Assembly (NCBI GenBank): GCA_902779645.1
Contig: CACZCH010000004.1
Span: 1-64,000 of the forward strand
Source: an uncultured bacterium
Lineage (GTDB): Bacteria > Cyanobacteriota > Vampirovibrionia > Gastranaerophilales > Gastranaerophilaceae
DNA length: 64,000 bases
Reading direction: 5' to 3'
The notes beneath the pieces were generated by a model. It did no database searches. It was not told the origin of the DNA and saw nothing but the letters and a program-made list of their open reading frames with translations. Shown here piece by piece: positions 11,001 to 18,344 of this stretch (positions are counted from its first letter, which is position 1; each line of letters begins with the position of its first letter). A program made the translations under genes and the position numbers.

Positions 11001-13605
11001 CGATAGACAAATGGGCGATTCCGGAAGATTATTCTATAGGTATGAATGGAAATCCGGTAAGAATAAAAATGATATAATAGACCAAACTAACATGACAGAA
11101 GAAGAATGGCGAACAAAATATTATGATCCAAATCGAGGTGAAGGTAAATATCTTGCTAGTGATATGACTGAAGCAGATGATATTTGGCACGATTTTGACC
11201 CGTCAGAAGCAAGAGCAAACGCAGCAGATGGAGCTAGCAGAGCCAAGGGTGCTGATGGAGCATCGGGAGCAAATGGAGCATCAAGACCTGAATTAGACAA
11301 ATATGTATTAAAGAATAAACGCAATAGAACATACGACCATAATGAATATATCCGTAAAAATGAAAAATTATTTGAGCGTGGTGTTGATCATGGTGTATGG
11401 AGACAGTGGTATCCTAAAGATAAACATAAATGTGCTTGGAAAATGCATTTATATTCCGTAGATGAACTTGATTGGCAGCAATTAAGTGAAGTTGTAATAC
11501 CATACTTAAGAGATCGTGGTGTTTTATTTAAAACTTTCGGTAGTTCATATTCTCCAAATGCTTATGCTGCAAAATGGCCTGACCAAGCAGGAAAAGCATT
11601 TACAATTTATCCAAAAAGTAATGAAGAAATGGCACAAATTGCAAAAGATTTAGATTATATTATTAGAAAAAATAACTTGCAAAAATCTGGTTCTCATATC
11701 ACAGGCGATAGACAAATGGGTGATTCGGGCAGACTATTCTATCGATACGAATACAAATCCGGTAAGTATAAAGATGAAGTTGTTGATTTAAATAATAAAG
11801 CTGAAAGTTTCAAATATAGAAATGAGTGGTATGACTCAAATAGAGGCGATGGTAAATATCTTGCAGATGACATGACTGAAGCTGATGATATATGGCACGA
11901 TTTTGATCCTTCAGATAATAATGCACACGTTTCAAGTGGAACAGGAGCAGGACAGGGTGCAGGAAGGTCACGTGCAAATACTGCAAGAGATAGAGCATAT
12001 GCACAATATGATAAAAACGCAGCTCTTCATCAAACGCCCGCTCATGGAATGTTAAATCAAGATGCACAATATTTATTAGATATTGATAATTTGCCACAAC
12101 TTAAACTTTGTGATGGCACAGTTGTCGATTTAAATAATCCACAAATTAAAAATAGAATAGCAAATTTAAAAGAGGGCGAATTTGTAACCATTGGTGTTGA
12201 TGGCGATATCAAAATTAATGCAGGCGATACAGTTTCAAGACATCATATTTTGATTACTAGACATAATGGCAGACTTGCAATGAAAGATGTATCAAGGAAT
12301 GGTCGAACAACTTGTCATACCAGACCGAGATCGTCACAAGGCTCACATAGAGCAAATAATGGCAGAGATAGAGCATATGCAAAATTTGATAGAAATGCTC
12401 GTTCATATGAACCACCTCGTCAAGGTACTTTGAATCAAAATGCTCAATATGCAATTGATATAGATAATATGCCACAACTTAAACTTTGTGATGGTACTGT
12501 AATAGATTTAAATAATCCTCAAATTAAAAACAAAATTGCTAACTTAAAAGAGGGTGAATTTATTACAATTGGTCGTGAGGGTGATATAGAAATTAATGGT
12601 GGCGATACAGTTTCAAGACATCATATTTTGATTACTTGTAACAATGGTCAAATTGTAATGAAAGATGTTTCTGCGAATGGAAATACAACTTGCTATACAA
12701 GACCTAAAGCATCAAATCAATCTCGTGGAGCAAGAACTTCTAGAGATGAAGCATATGCGAGATTCAATCAACGTCAAGAATCAATAAATGCACCCCAAAA
12801 TGGCATATTAGATAGGACTCAACAATATGCTCTTGATGTAGATAATTTACCAAAATTAAAATTAATTGATGGAACAATTGTTGACTTAGATGCTGCTGAA
12901 TTTAAAAATGTAATAGCAAATCTTCGTGAGGGCGAATTCCTTACAATAGGTCGTGACGGAGTTGCTGACATTGGAGTTTCTTCTGATGCTTCGGTTTCAA
13001 GACATCATATTTTGATTACTCGTCACAATGGCAAAATTGTAATGAAAGATATTTCTTCTAATGGTAGAACATACTGTCGTGCGAAAGATGCTGAACCATT
13101 TGATAATACCTCTTCTAGAGCAAGAAGAGGTGATAGTTCTCCAAAGCCGGAGCAAATGACACCGGAACAAAAACAAGCAAGAATTGAAAAATTGGAGGCA
13201 GAAGTTAGAACAGCTCCTGTTGCTAAAAAACTAAAAGAAAAATTTGCAGATGTATTAGATCCTAGTTATGTATATAGAGATGGCGATTCAGTTGACGTAT
13301 TAAGAAGAAAAATTCGTAATATGAGCATAGATGCACACCCCGATAGAAATGGTGGCAATATCTCAATTGAACTGCAACAAAAAATTAATGAAATTAAAGA
13401 TTTACTAAGCAAGGACAATGTAAATTATTCTCAAGTAAATAGAAAACTGAATGAATTGCGAGAATACGTTGATGACTTGTTAAATGTTGATGCTAAAAAT
13501 GCTGAAATTGCAAAACTTAAAGGTGGTAATGGTGCAAAAGCAGCTGATGGTGCAAGTGCTGCAGGAGCAAGACAAAGTGGCAGAGCAAATCAAGCAAGTA
13601 ACTGA
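5017..13605 (+). CDS. Giant multidomain protein: LysM, helical repeats, two phosphothreonine-lyase-like domains, three FHA-like domains, J-domain
   Basis: 2862 aa, ATG start with only a weak ribosome binding site. Domains in order: an EF-hand-like loop (about 43-69); a LysM-like motif (about 298-345); an Ala/Arg/Glu coiled coil (358-402); helical repeats with the pattern AIxxIxxPEDxxxVExxL (near 594, 789 and 890); a hydrophobic Gly/Ala hairpin (about 1355-1388); and a Lys/Glu/Pro linker (about 1629-1654). Then come two near-identical domains (about 1861-2064 and 2092-2299), each with CAWKMH (from 1904 and 2139), F-K about 28 residues later, GKAFTIYP and GRLFYRYE. These match the lyase domain of class III lanthionine synthetases and the OspF/SpvC phosphothreonine lyases, with the K-x-H and Lys kept. 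Three FHA-like repeats follow (SRHH at 2407, 2533 and 2661), then a J-like domain with HPD at 2774-2776. No signal peptide is seen. Inference: a flagellum-coregulated scaffold or effector acting on phosphothreonine proteins. The frame continues past the TGA (see next entry). Confidence 0.8.
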   Translation: MTNSFTLGKDGSFGNIDFNKLRSGITKKDLGIEGNIVLSNIFDSIDNGGEENSENKGNGRLERNELQAFINKIKELAGNEKLSKREAKNYEIDGEKLGKNKEELLVFLNKLAELTKGVKQITVGNGTEIVTFEDGHTEQILANGNKIITRKQDGKTVTTTVDGDDNVLEETEEDDNFITTTKNNPNTHKKQEVTTKNKNNNATVITQYEDDGETPKSKEEVTGDTIRKFKYNKDTQKYVPVSEDIRYSGTKRVEHTEYDQEKSTEEQRVPKYTTVTEDGKLVSKTVGNKTVEYDGQGNTYVIVQPDERDAGKLAQKFGCSKEKLVEVNGNRVFFNVGEKVKVPSQLEPDTPELQDRLSSEEAIKKFEEEQEAKRKAEEAARAARARAARQARERAEAERARQSGQTGSTGGSTGTGQPRTRTETRKKYDTATIQKEAGQLATALHNQISGASLNAKTIGLLRTLTNDNVAFVVTEYQNRYGVSLAKDIDDEWGLDINTVKEHICKKLVDQAKSLGINGIYYGDYQKINDVNLLQNWINNAAAKIRNAMANATETYTVKEGEKPPMTHGEKQVQKQSAQQIVNDLIDATSLWNDHDAIRKALNKIDNPEEYKEVERLLALEGYSSDKMYSSLEKFIKEELQRIATDYTSEDLEKYVQKWINSGVIKGGAAISAQARMAARVIVDAGDGFGTDVEKTKKGIHMIKAPAGQGKAAAKKVYDQVNSIIASHRTFYGIGTRSKGLIDYLKGEVWDSEIKYLKGILGENDAIQGKEKAQAIADLIQEAVEYAGTDIEYLKQAIKAINSPEDRKAVEEKLEEYCKKKGIKKQLKGQSALQAILYDECDTFMGLHRDHKEIRKFNEMLISQKAYGDKNSQEVIALRAEQAVLQILEGDFDNVMDAVQQIKDPKVLEKVNEYLRNNLINGKKYANIEDFLKQTFGTNSVNSDLVMAELAGNNLVGDEKAADVAFRLINNSDFNKRAMGLKAIRSEKTARLVDAKLREKGSSLEQVYNQFNKEKAEYKTKSAIWDGLAFILGDIAEHISDEYRKNTDSSDNIYVEAASAKEIPPEKLQAYLTAIEAFEQNLEKMKADYQEALDSQGVVSGAINAFCSRYNIGTTRDEIEARIEHDTETLRLLKLAAKGKLSKMVNGKTVSVSFEEVFKERQSAFVSGNGASLSSISNTIKPKEVTEFDAAKVEKVAKKAETIGAMEAVKNLVAVCWDELDSANESNDKKQFAAAIYDTLGKLSQLSGKKLSLADYGYKLNDAGIIVDSKGNEVPVNKLKEIIAKLKQGLSDISKNVLGQSLPLNADVDEISELLEDAYDNKMEAFKQEYKDAFGQDAPDSVIESYVSTINTGKTIVNFGAIIGAAVLAPFTGGGSLAVFGAVAGVSMGLNALEKSTDADGYTNMEWTSDAEQALWDGALAAIGMKIGKYGEAYAKVMKYDKALFSKLLSKNIGYLSKFIKDPKKLKQAAEMLTKIEANGYKITAKAAEKMSPKNAKIVSKYVTDPEAYEKAMIWVGRFEAAGIEISSDGLQNYLQIYCQNGEFDEDQFVTAMLMSVGFNIAGHAWSARGDIKQGQKALDAPSREALPPPSEAKPHETPQQPKQIGSDGQNPHHVDGSSDAGKVGDGAKEEPKVKEKPKAKEESEVKEEPEVKDDGSAAGTGRTQQQQPKTYVEMNENELFAEYQRLNNEVKYGGLSNSEKVVNINKMKEITTHLENKGFRIEGDRIVNTKQDRARTDNRAGESPRADESSGTSAKPKFSASELKEKLGKKLYRSYQAVERSIAKLKTIADFDKISNYIAEKFKGFADVANNLMDKLAAKAKKSGLDIQEKYNNWKTKFNNTIHSSRNISDVSRRPSAELDKYTVKQGNRTNDHLEYINANKDLFKGGEIGSGWTNFETSNHKQCAWKMHIFSVDELDWQQLSEVVIPYLKEHGINFKTLHPMTSPEALAAGWPRQAGKAFTIYPKNNREMAQIAKDLDYIIKRNNLQKSGSHITGDRQMGDSGRLFYRYEWKSGKNKNDIIDQTNMTEEEWRTKYYDPNRGEGKYLASDMTEADDIWHDFDPSEARANAADGASRAKGADGASGANGASRPELDKYVLKNKRNRTYDHNEYIRKNEKLFERGVDHGVWRQWYPKDKHKCAWKMHLYSVDELDWQQLSEVVIPYLRDRGVLFKTFGSSYSPNAYAAKWPDQAGKAFTIYPKSNEEMAQIAKDLDYIIRKNNLQKSGSHITGDRQMGDSGRLFYRYEYKSGKYKDEVVDLNNKAESFKYRNEWYDSNRGDGKYLADDMTEADDIWHDFDPSDNNAHVSSGTGAGQGAGRSRANTARDRAYAQYDKNAALHQTPAHGMLNQDAQYLLDIDNLPQLKLCDGTVVDLNNPQIKNRIANLKEGEFVTIGVDGDIKINAGDTVSRHHILITRHNGRLAMKDVSRNGRTTCHTRPRSSQGSHRANNGRDRAYAKFDRNARSYEPPRQGTLNQNAQYAIDIDNMPQLKLCDGTVIDLNNPQIKNKIANLKEGEFITIGREGDIEINGGDTVSRHHILITCNNGQIVMKDVSANGNTTCYTRPKASNQSRGARTSRDEAYARFNQRQESINAPQNGILDRTQQYALDVDNLPKLKLIDGTIVDLDAAEFKNVIANLREGEFLTIGRDGVADIGVSSDASVSRHHILITRHNGKIVMKDISSNGRTYCRAKDAEPFDNTSSRARRGDSSPKPEQMTPEQKQARIEKLEAEVRTAPVAKKLKEKFADVLDPSYVYRDGDSVDVLRRKIRNMSIDAHPDRNGGNISIELQQKINEIKDLLSKDNVNYSQVNRKLNELREYVDDLLNVDAKNAEIAKLKGGNGAKAADGASAAGARQSGRANQASN

Positions 13606-14097
13606 GCTTGGGAAATAAAAAACGATGTAAGAGCAAGAGGTTTCAAAAGAAATCCAAATGCACAAACAAACGTTAAAAATATAACTGCTGACGATGTTTA
13701 TGTTCAAGGTAATTACACTGGTTATTCAGGCATTTCGGGAAAACCTGTGGTTACGGAAAAAGTTGGAAGTAAAATGAGAGCCGTTGATACTGATTTCCGT
13801 TCAGGTTTACCATCTGAGGCTGAAATATACTCTGTTTACAATGCAGATAAAAATTTAACTGTAATCGGTATTCAATGTAATGATGCATTTGGTCGTTCCG
13901 GCTTATTTAATATATCTCTAAAAGGGCAAGTTTCAGAAGCAGATGTAATAGGTTTAATTGAACATTTTAAATCAAAAGATTTGCTGCCGAAAGATAATAG
14001 CGGAACTTTTTCAACAAAAAATTACAATATGGATGAATTGAGAAGTTTGGGTGATCGTATCAGAGATGAAGTTGCACGATATTTTAATAATTTATAA
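13606..14097 (+). pseudogene. In-frame C-terminal continuation of the giant gene beyond TGA
   Basis: The TGA at 13603-13605 is followed by an open stretch in the same frame up to 14097 (163 codons before the stop). It starts AWEIKNDVRARGF and holds a compact domain (SEAEIYSVYNADKNLTVIGI to the end). A separate start exists only as a GTG at 13747 without a clear ribosome binding site. The simplest reading is that this is the original C terminus, cut off by a nonsense mutation, a sequencing error or a readthrough site. With readthrough the product would be 3026 aa. Codon use and composition match the upstream gene. No family recognised for the tail. Confidence 0.6.
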
Positions 14098-14107
14098 ACA
14101 CAAGAAT

Positions 14108-14401
14108 TTACTTAATATTATATGTTGCGTTTTTATAAACATTTTCAATTATTTCAGCCGGAGTTGCTGTCTCTGACATTTTAATTGCTGCTGTTTTTGC
14201 ACCCGAATTAATAAGTAATAAGTCATCGTGTTGTGCTATATTTAATCTAATATTATGTTTTTTTGCCAGCTGTTCAAATGGCTCTTTACAGTAAACAAGT
14301 ACAGACATTACTCTTTCGTCACAATCAGTAACACATTTTACCAATGGTTGAGAGGGTTTATGGTTGAAAAATTTTGCAAATATTGGTTTGATATTAGTCA
14401 T
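14108..14401 (-). CDS. Hypothetical protein (97 aa)
   Basis: ATG start with a good ribosome binding site (AAAGGAG, 9 nt upstream). The 97-aa soluble product shows beta-alpha alternation (RVMSVLVYCKEPFEQLAKK, then DDLLLINSG) and no membrane segment. No family recognised. It converges with the giant gene, ending 10 bp from the last in-frame stop, and sits just beyond the transposon repressor gene on the same strand, so it may be accessory cargo of the Mu-like element. Confidence 0.55.
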   Translation of the reverse strand: MTNIKPIFAKFFNHKPSQPLVKCVTDCDERVMSVLVYCKEPFEQLAKKHNIRLNIAQHDDLLLINSGAKTAAIKMSETATPAEIIENVYKNATYNIK

Positions 14402-14455
14402 AAAAGAAGCTCCTTTGTTATTGTAAAAACAAGTAAAAATATTTTTTGCTAGTTT

Positions 14456-14731
14456 CTATAAACAACAATAATTTATATCTAAAATATGAATAACATACAT
14501 TTCAAAATCTTGGTTGTATCGTTCACCTGTAATGAGTTTTGAGATATAGCTTTCGGTTAGGTTTAGTCTTTTTGCAAGCATTTTTTGCGGCATATTTTTC
14601 TGCAGCATTTTGAACCTTATCATTCTTTCCCTGCGATACAGAAAATGGCTTCCGCCATCTTTCATATTATTAGGACTTTTTGACATTTTTTGTTCAAGTA
14701 ATTCGACTTGTTTTCTCAGTTCTTTTTTCAT
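14456..14731 (-). CDS. XRE-like helix-turn-helix regulator of the Mu-like element
   Basis: The frame is open from 14797, but the ATG at 14731 follows AAAGGAGTTACCAC and is the likely start, giving 91 aa. The second half is a helix-turn-helix: KMLQKNMPQKMLAKRLNLTE then SYISKLITGER, with the Q-x-x-A-x-x-x-x-x-x-x-S-x-I-S spacing of XRE repressors. It is divergent from the MuA-like transposase, the usual place for a transposon or phage repressor. The 137 bp between the two starts contain the inverted repeat TTGGAA-ACAG-TTCCAA, a possible operator. Confidence 0.65.
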   Translation of the reverse strand: MKKELRKQVELLEQKMSKSPNNMKDGGSHFLYRRERMIRFKMLQKNMPQKMLAKRLNLTESYISKLITGERYNQDFEMYVIHILDINYCCL

Positions 14732-14817
14732 GTGGTAACTCCTTTGGGGTAAATAATATTGGTACACACATTCTAACTCTGTTTTGCGATAAAGCAAGTG
14801 TGTCCAATTGATACAAA

Positions 14818-14835
14818 AGAAGTTGGAAACAGTTC
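14818..14835. promoter_or_regulatory. Inverted repeat operator candidate between repressor and transposase
   Basis: TTGGAA-ACAG-TTCCAA lies 30-50 bp upstream of the transposase start, in the divergent control region shared with the XRE-like gene. A second imperfect pair, GGTACACAC and GTGTGTCC, flanks the centre of the same region. The dyad fits a dimeric HTH repressor; binding itself is inference. Confidence 0.4.
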
Positions 14836-14868
14836 CAATCTTCCGAGTTAAGAGTCATTAATGGTAGT

Positions 14869-16812
14869 ATGGATAATGAAAAATACATTACAATCAAAGA
14901 ATTAGCAGAACTCAAAGGTGTGAGCACCCGAGCAATCAGACTTTCTCGAAAAAAATATACTACTCGTGAGATAACCGTCAAAGGCGGAAAAAGTTTTGAG
15001 ATTTTGTTATCAAGTATTGAGCCGGAGCTTCAGGAAAAGTATTTTTCAAAATTTGTTTCGACTTATGAGTTTAAACAACTTCCTGCACCAACAGATTTTC
15101 ATAAACCTGATAAAGCAAAAATTATTGCACTTGCCCGATTGGATTTGCTAAATCTATGGAAACAAGAACGCAAAAATCAGCAGAATAAAACACAATTTGA
15201 TAAGGATTTTTTGAGCGCATATAATGCACAAGTTTTGTATCCGGAGATTTATGCGAAGCTCGGAAATGTTTCAATCGGTACACTCCAAAGATGGAAACGG
15301 ATTTTAGGAAACGGCAATAATTATGAACTCTTAATTCCGAATTATCATTATGAAGATTATTCCAGGACTTGCTTAACGGATTATGAAAAACAGATATTTT
15401 TGAAATTGCTACTGCACCCGAATAAATTCAGTATTGGAAAAGCTATTTCTTTAACTCAGTATGTTTTAAAAACTCAGGGTGCAGAATATATTCCTGCTCC
15501 GCCAACATTCAGAAGATTTGCCAATTGGTATAAAGCAAATTATTTTGATAAATGGACACTTTTGCGTGACGGAGAAAAAGCTTTAAAAGAAGATGTTATT
15601 CCGCATATTAAAAGAGATATTTCTAAAATTGAAGTTGGAGAAGTTTTGGTTGCTGACGGAAAAAGATTAAATTTTCAAGTAATAAACCCGTTTACAGGAA
15701 AACCCTGCCGAGCAACATTAATCGGATTCTTAGATTGGAAATCAACAGCACTAATCGGATATGAAATAATGATAGAAGAAAATACGCAAAATATTGCATC
15801 AGCTCTCCGCAATGCCATTTTGAATTTAGGCAAAATTCCAAAATTTATTTACTTAGATAATGGCAGAGCTTTTAGGAGTAAATACTTTGTAGGAAGTACC
15901 AACTTCAATGAAATTGGCTTAAAAGGGATTTATGAAAAACTGGGTATATCAACAGTTTTTGCTAATCCGTATAATGCAAGAGCAAAAGTTATTGAACGAT
16001 TCTTTTTAGAAATGCAGGAAAGTTTTGAAAAACTGTTGCCGAGTTATATCGGAACAAGTATAGAAAACAAGCCGGCAAGATTAAGAAGAAACGAAAAATT
16101 ACATTCTGAAATTCATAAGGAATTCGTGCCAACGATACAGCAGACCATACAGATGATAAACAGTTGGCTTGAGTATAAAAATTCTCTGCCTTGCCCAAAT
16201 TATAAAACCAAAAGTATTCAAGAAATGCTTGATAGCATAGAAAAACAGGAAATAAACCCAAGAGAACTTGATGACTTGATGCTGGCGCAAGAAATTAAAA
16301 CTATTACAAGTCAGGGAATAAGATTCTTAAAATCAGATTACTATAATGACGCACTATATGGTTTAAGGCAGAAAGTGATAATAAAGTACAGTCTGTTTGA
16401 TTTGAGTTACATCAATATTTACACAATTACCGGCAAATTTTTATGCAGAGCAGACAGGATTACCATGACTCATCCGCTTGCACATTACACAGGCGAAGTT
16501 AAGGATATTGAGGATTACAAACAAAAAATCCAAAAACAAAAGCAGCTTAAAAATAAGACAATAAAAGCTTGTAAAGAATTTCTGAATGATAAAGAAGAAG
16601 AAAAATTACCACCGCAGATTATTTCCAAGATAGAAATTAAAAAGGAAAAACCTGCAAAATATAATCCTGCAGTAAAACCATTATTCAAAACAAGCAGAGA
16701 AAAGTATGAATACTTAATGGAGCACGGCTGCACCTGTAATGATGACAGGGTTTGGCTTACAGAATATAAAGAATCAAAGGAGTATAAGCAATATGAAACC
16801 GATATTTGTTAA
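14869..16812 (+). CDS. Mu-type (MuA-like) DDE transposase
   Basis: 647 aa, close to MuA (663 aa). Residues 5-58 form an N-terminal DNA-binding domain (ITIKELAELKGVSTRAIRL), as in Mu repressor/transposase heads. The catalytic core carries D263 (VADGK), D330 (YLDNGRAF) and E376 (AKVIERFF), in good agreement with the DDE triad of MuA (D269, D336, E392). A C-terminal Mu-transposase barrel follows, then a Lys/Glu-rich tail likely to contact the ATPase. The gene overlaps the start of the MuB-like gene by 20 bp, so the two are translationally coupled. It should join element ends to target DNA by replicative or cut-and-paste transposition. The start was chosen at the ATG that begins the HTH domain. 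Confidence 0.88.
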   Translation: MDNEKYITIKELAELKGVSTRAIRLSRKKYTTREITVKGGKSFEILLSSIEPELQEKYFSKFVSTYEFKQLPAPTDFHKPDKAKIIALARLDLLNLWKQERKNQQNKTQFDKDFLSAYNAQVLYPEIYAKLGNVSIGTLQRWKRILGNGNNYELLIPNYHYEDYSRTCLTDYEKQIFLKLLLHPNKFSIGKAISLTQYVLKTQGAEYIPAPPTFRRFANWYKANYFDKWTLLRDGEKALKEDVIPHIKRDISKIEVGEVLVADGKRLNFQVINPFTGKPCRATLIGFLDWKSTALIGYEIMIEENTQNIASALRNAILNLGKIPKFIYLDNGRAFRSKYFVGSTNFNEIGLKGIYEKLGISTVFANPYNARAKVIERFFLEMQESFEKLLPSYIGTSIENKPARLRRNEKLHSEIHKEFVPTIQQTIQMINSWLEYKNSLPCPNYKTKSIQEMLDSIEKQEINPRELDDLMLAQEIKTITSQGIRFLKSDYYNDALYGLRQKVIIKYSLFDLSYINIYTITGKFLCRADRITMTHPLAHYTGEVKDIEDYKQKIQKQKQLKNKTIKACKEFLNDKEEEKLPPQIISKIEIKKEKPAKYNPAVKPLFKTSREKYEYLMEHGCTCNDDRVWLTEYKESKEYKQYETDIC

Positions 16813-17518
16813 AACAAAGAATGTTAAAGGGTTTATTAACCTTATCCATAATTTGAAAAACAAACCGGAGAATATAACAAAAATCGGATTGGTATATGGT
16901 AATGCGGGACTTGGTAAAACAAAGACGGCACTCTACCTTTCAATACAATATGATGCGGTTTATATCAGGGCAACAAATTCAATGAGCCCCAAATGGTTAT
17001 TGGAAGAAATTGCGAAAGAGCTTGATGAAATACCGAGATTTTATACTGCGGATATTTTCAGACAATGTGTAAATACACTAAAGACAAATCCGCAGATTAT
17101 AATAGTTGATGAAATTGATTATCTGCTTGCTGATTTCAGAACAATAGAAACTTTGCGCGATTTACATGATGAAACAGGTGTAACGATAATTCTTGTCGGA
17201 ATGCAGCTTGTAAAGCATAAACTCAAAAAACACACTCATTTATTTGACAGAATTTCTGAAATATACAAATTTAACGAGTTTGAATATTCTGATATTAAAC
17301 AGGTAACAGAAGAAATATCCGAAGTCGAAATCACAAAAGAGTCAGTACACTTGATTTATAACAAAGCAAAAAGCTTCCGGCAGATTGTTCAGATAATCGA
17401 TACTTTTGAAAAAGTTGCGCGGGCAAACGGATTAACGAAGATTGATGAAAATATTTTACTCTTGAGGATATTGTTATGTTTTGCGATATTGATGCTGAAA
17501 TCGCCAAAGAATTTTTGA
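16793..17518 (+). CDS. MuB-like AAA+ ATPase, transposition target selector
   Basis: The start at 16793 is supported by AAAGGAG 10 nt upstream; the frame is open a little further. 241 aa with Walker A GNAGLGKT (36-43) and Walker B QIIIVDEIDYL (101-111), followed by a sensor-like IILVGMQ segment. This is the AAA+ architecture of MuB/IstB-type helpers that bind target DNA and activate the transposase. It overlaps both neighbours (20 bp with the transposase, 43 bp with the next gene), indicating one operon. The length is somewhat shorter than MuB (312 aa), lacking MuB's N-terminal HTH. Confidence 0.82.
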   Translation: MKPIFVKTKNVKGFINLIHNLKNKPENITKIGLVYGNAGLGKTKTALYLSIQYDAVYIRATNSMSPKWLLEEIAKELDEIPRFYTADIFRQCVNTLKTNPQIIIVDEIDYLLADFRTIETLRDLHDETGVTIILVGMQLVKHKLKKHTHLFDRISEIYKFNEFEYSDIKQVTEEISEVEITKESVHLIYNKAKSFRQIVQIIDTFEKVARANGLTKIDENILLLRILLCFAILMLKSPKNF

Positions 17519-18201
17519 GGGAATCAGAAAACATAACATCCTTCGGAAACAAGTTTGAATATATTGAAACAGTAAGAACTGAAGATAAATTTAAAATTAT
17601 TGATAAAAATATTCCTTGTAAAAATTCAGATATTACAGTTGTTGCTGCTTGTGAAATGTTTTTAGAGAACTATAAAAGCAAGGATATTAAAATAAATACA
17701 ATTAAGGCATACAAGACTTTTATAAATGCACATATTATTCCGTATTTCAGAAACTATAAACTAAAAGATATAATGGTTACTGATGTAGAAAATTTCAGAA
17801 AAGTTATGCAAAACAAACAAATATCCGAACGCAGAATCAAAAATATTCTTACACTCCTGAATCAGATAATAAAATACTTTCAAGGTAAAGGATTTATAGA
17901 TAAAACTTGTGTTTTTGAAGTGAAAAGAATTGCTGATATTCCGAAAAGACAAATACAAATTCTGACTCCGGTACAATTAATGCATCTTTTTAAAATTCTG
18001 AAAAAGAAATATACATACTTGCTTCCAATTGTTCAAAATTTGATTACATTAAAACAGCCATTGAACACTATTTTAACGGGTAGTGAACAAGAAAAGAAAC
18101 ACATAAAATGCAAAATCCGAAAAGATTTTTATAAAATTAAACAGGAACTTGGCCTAACCAATTATTTGCTTGATGATTTAAGATTTAGTAATTTCGTATA
18201 A
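17476..18201 (+). CDS. Integrase-like protein with core-binding domain but no catalytic residues
   Basis: 241 aa, ATG preceded by GAGG and overlapping the MuB-like gene by 43 bp. Residues about 50-150 resemble the SAM-like core-binding domain of tyrosine recombinases (a MFLENYKS...INTIKAYKTFINAHIIPYF pattern, then TDVENFRKVMQNKQIS). The C-terminal part lacks the Arg, H-x-x-R and Tyr of the catalytic domain, and the protein is about 100 aa short. It may be a degenerate integrase or a DNA-binding accessory factor of the Mu-like element. Its overlapping start argues that it is still translated with the transposition genes. Confidence 0.55.
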   Translation: MFCDIDAEIAKEFLRESENITSFGNKFEYIETVRTEDKFKIIDKNIPCKNSDITVVAACEMFLENYKSKDIKINTIKAYKTFINAHIIPYFRNYKLKDIMVTDVENFRKVMQNKQISERRIKNILTLLNQIIKYFQGKGFIDKTCVFEVKRIADIPKRQIQILTPVQLMHLFKILKKKYTYLLPIVQNLITLKQPLNTILTGSEQEKKHIKCKIRKDFYKIKQELGLTNYLLDDLRFSNFV

Positions 18202-18329
18202 TAATAAATTTACACTTCGTATATTTTATAAAATTATTAATTTTCTTTAAATATATTTACCCCTACCACTTTAAAAATTATTTAATATGTCGTATAATAT
18301 AAATATATAATGTCGTATTTTATAAATAT
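18193..18329 (+). promoter_or_regulatory. Four operator-like direct repeats upstream of the AbiE operon
   Basis: Four 18-bp copies of a TCGTATAwTwTATAAAT-like sequence occur at 18193-18210, 18216-18233, 18289-18306 and 18312-18329, the last 15 bp before the AbiEi start. The first overlaps the end of the integrase-like gene. AbiEi antitoxins of the known family repress their own promoter by binding repeats, so these are the obvious candidate sites. The copies come in two pairs spaced 23 bp apart, about two helical turns. Confidence 0.5.
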
Positions 18330-18344
18330 AAAGGCGAGAAAACT

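Noticed and set aside
5017-14097. Alternative genetic code (TGA as an amino acid)
   Set aside because: TGA ends other genes in the window, for instance AbiEii at 19677 and the nitrilase at 48944, without plausible extension, so a general recoding is unlikely.
17476-18201. Active tyrosine integrase
   Set aside because: Arg, H-x-x-R and Tyr of the catalytic domain are missing.
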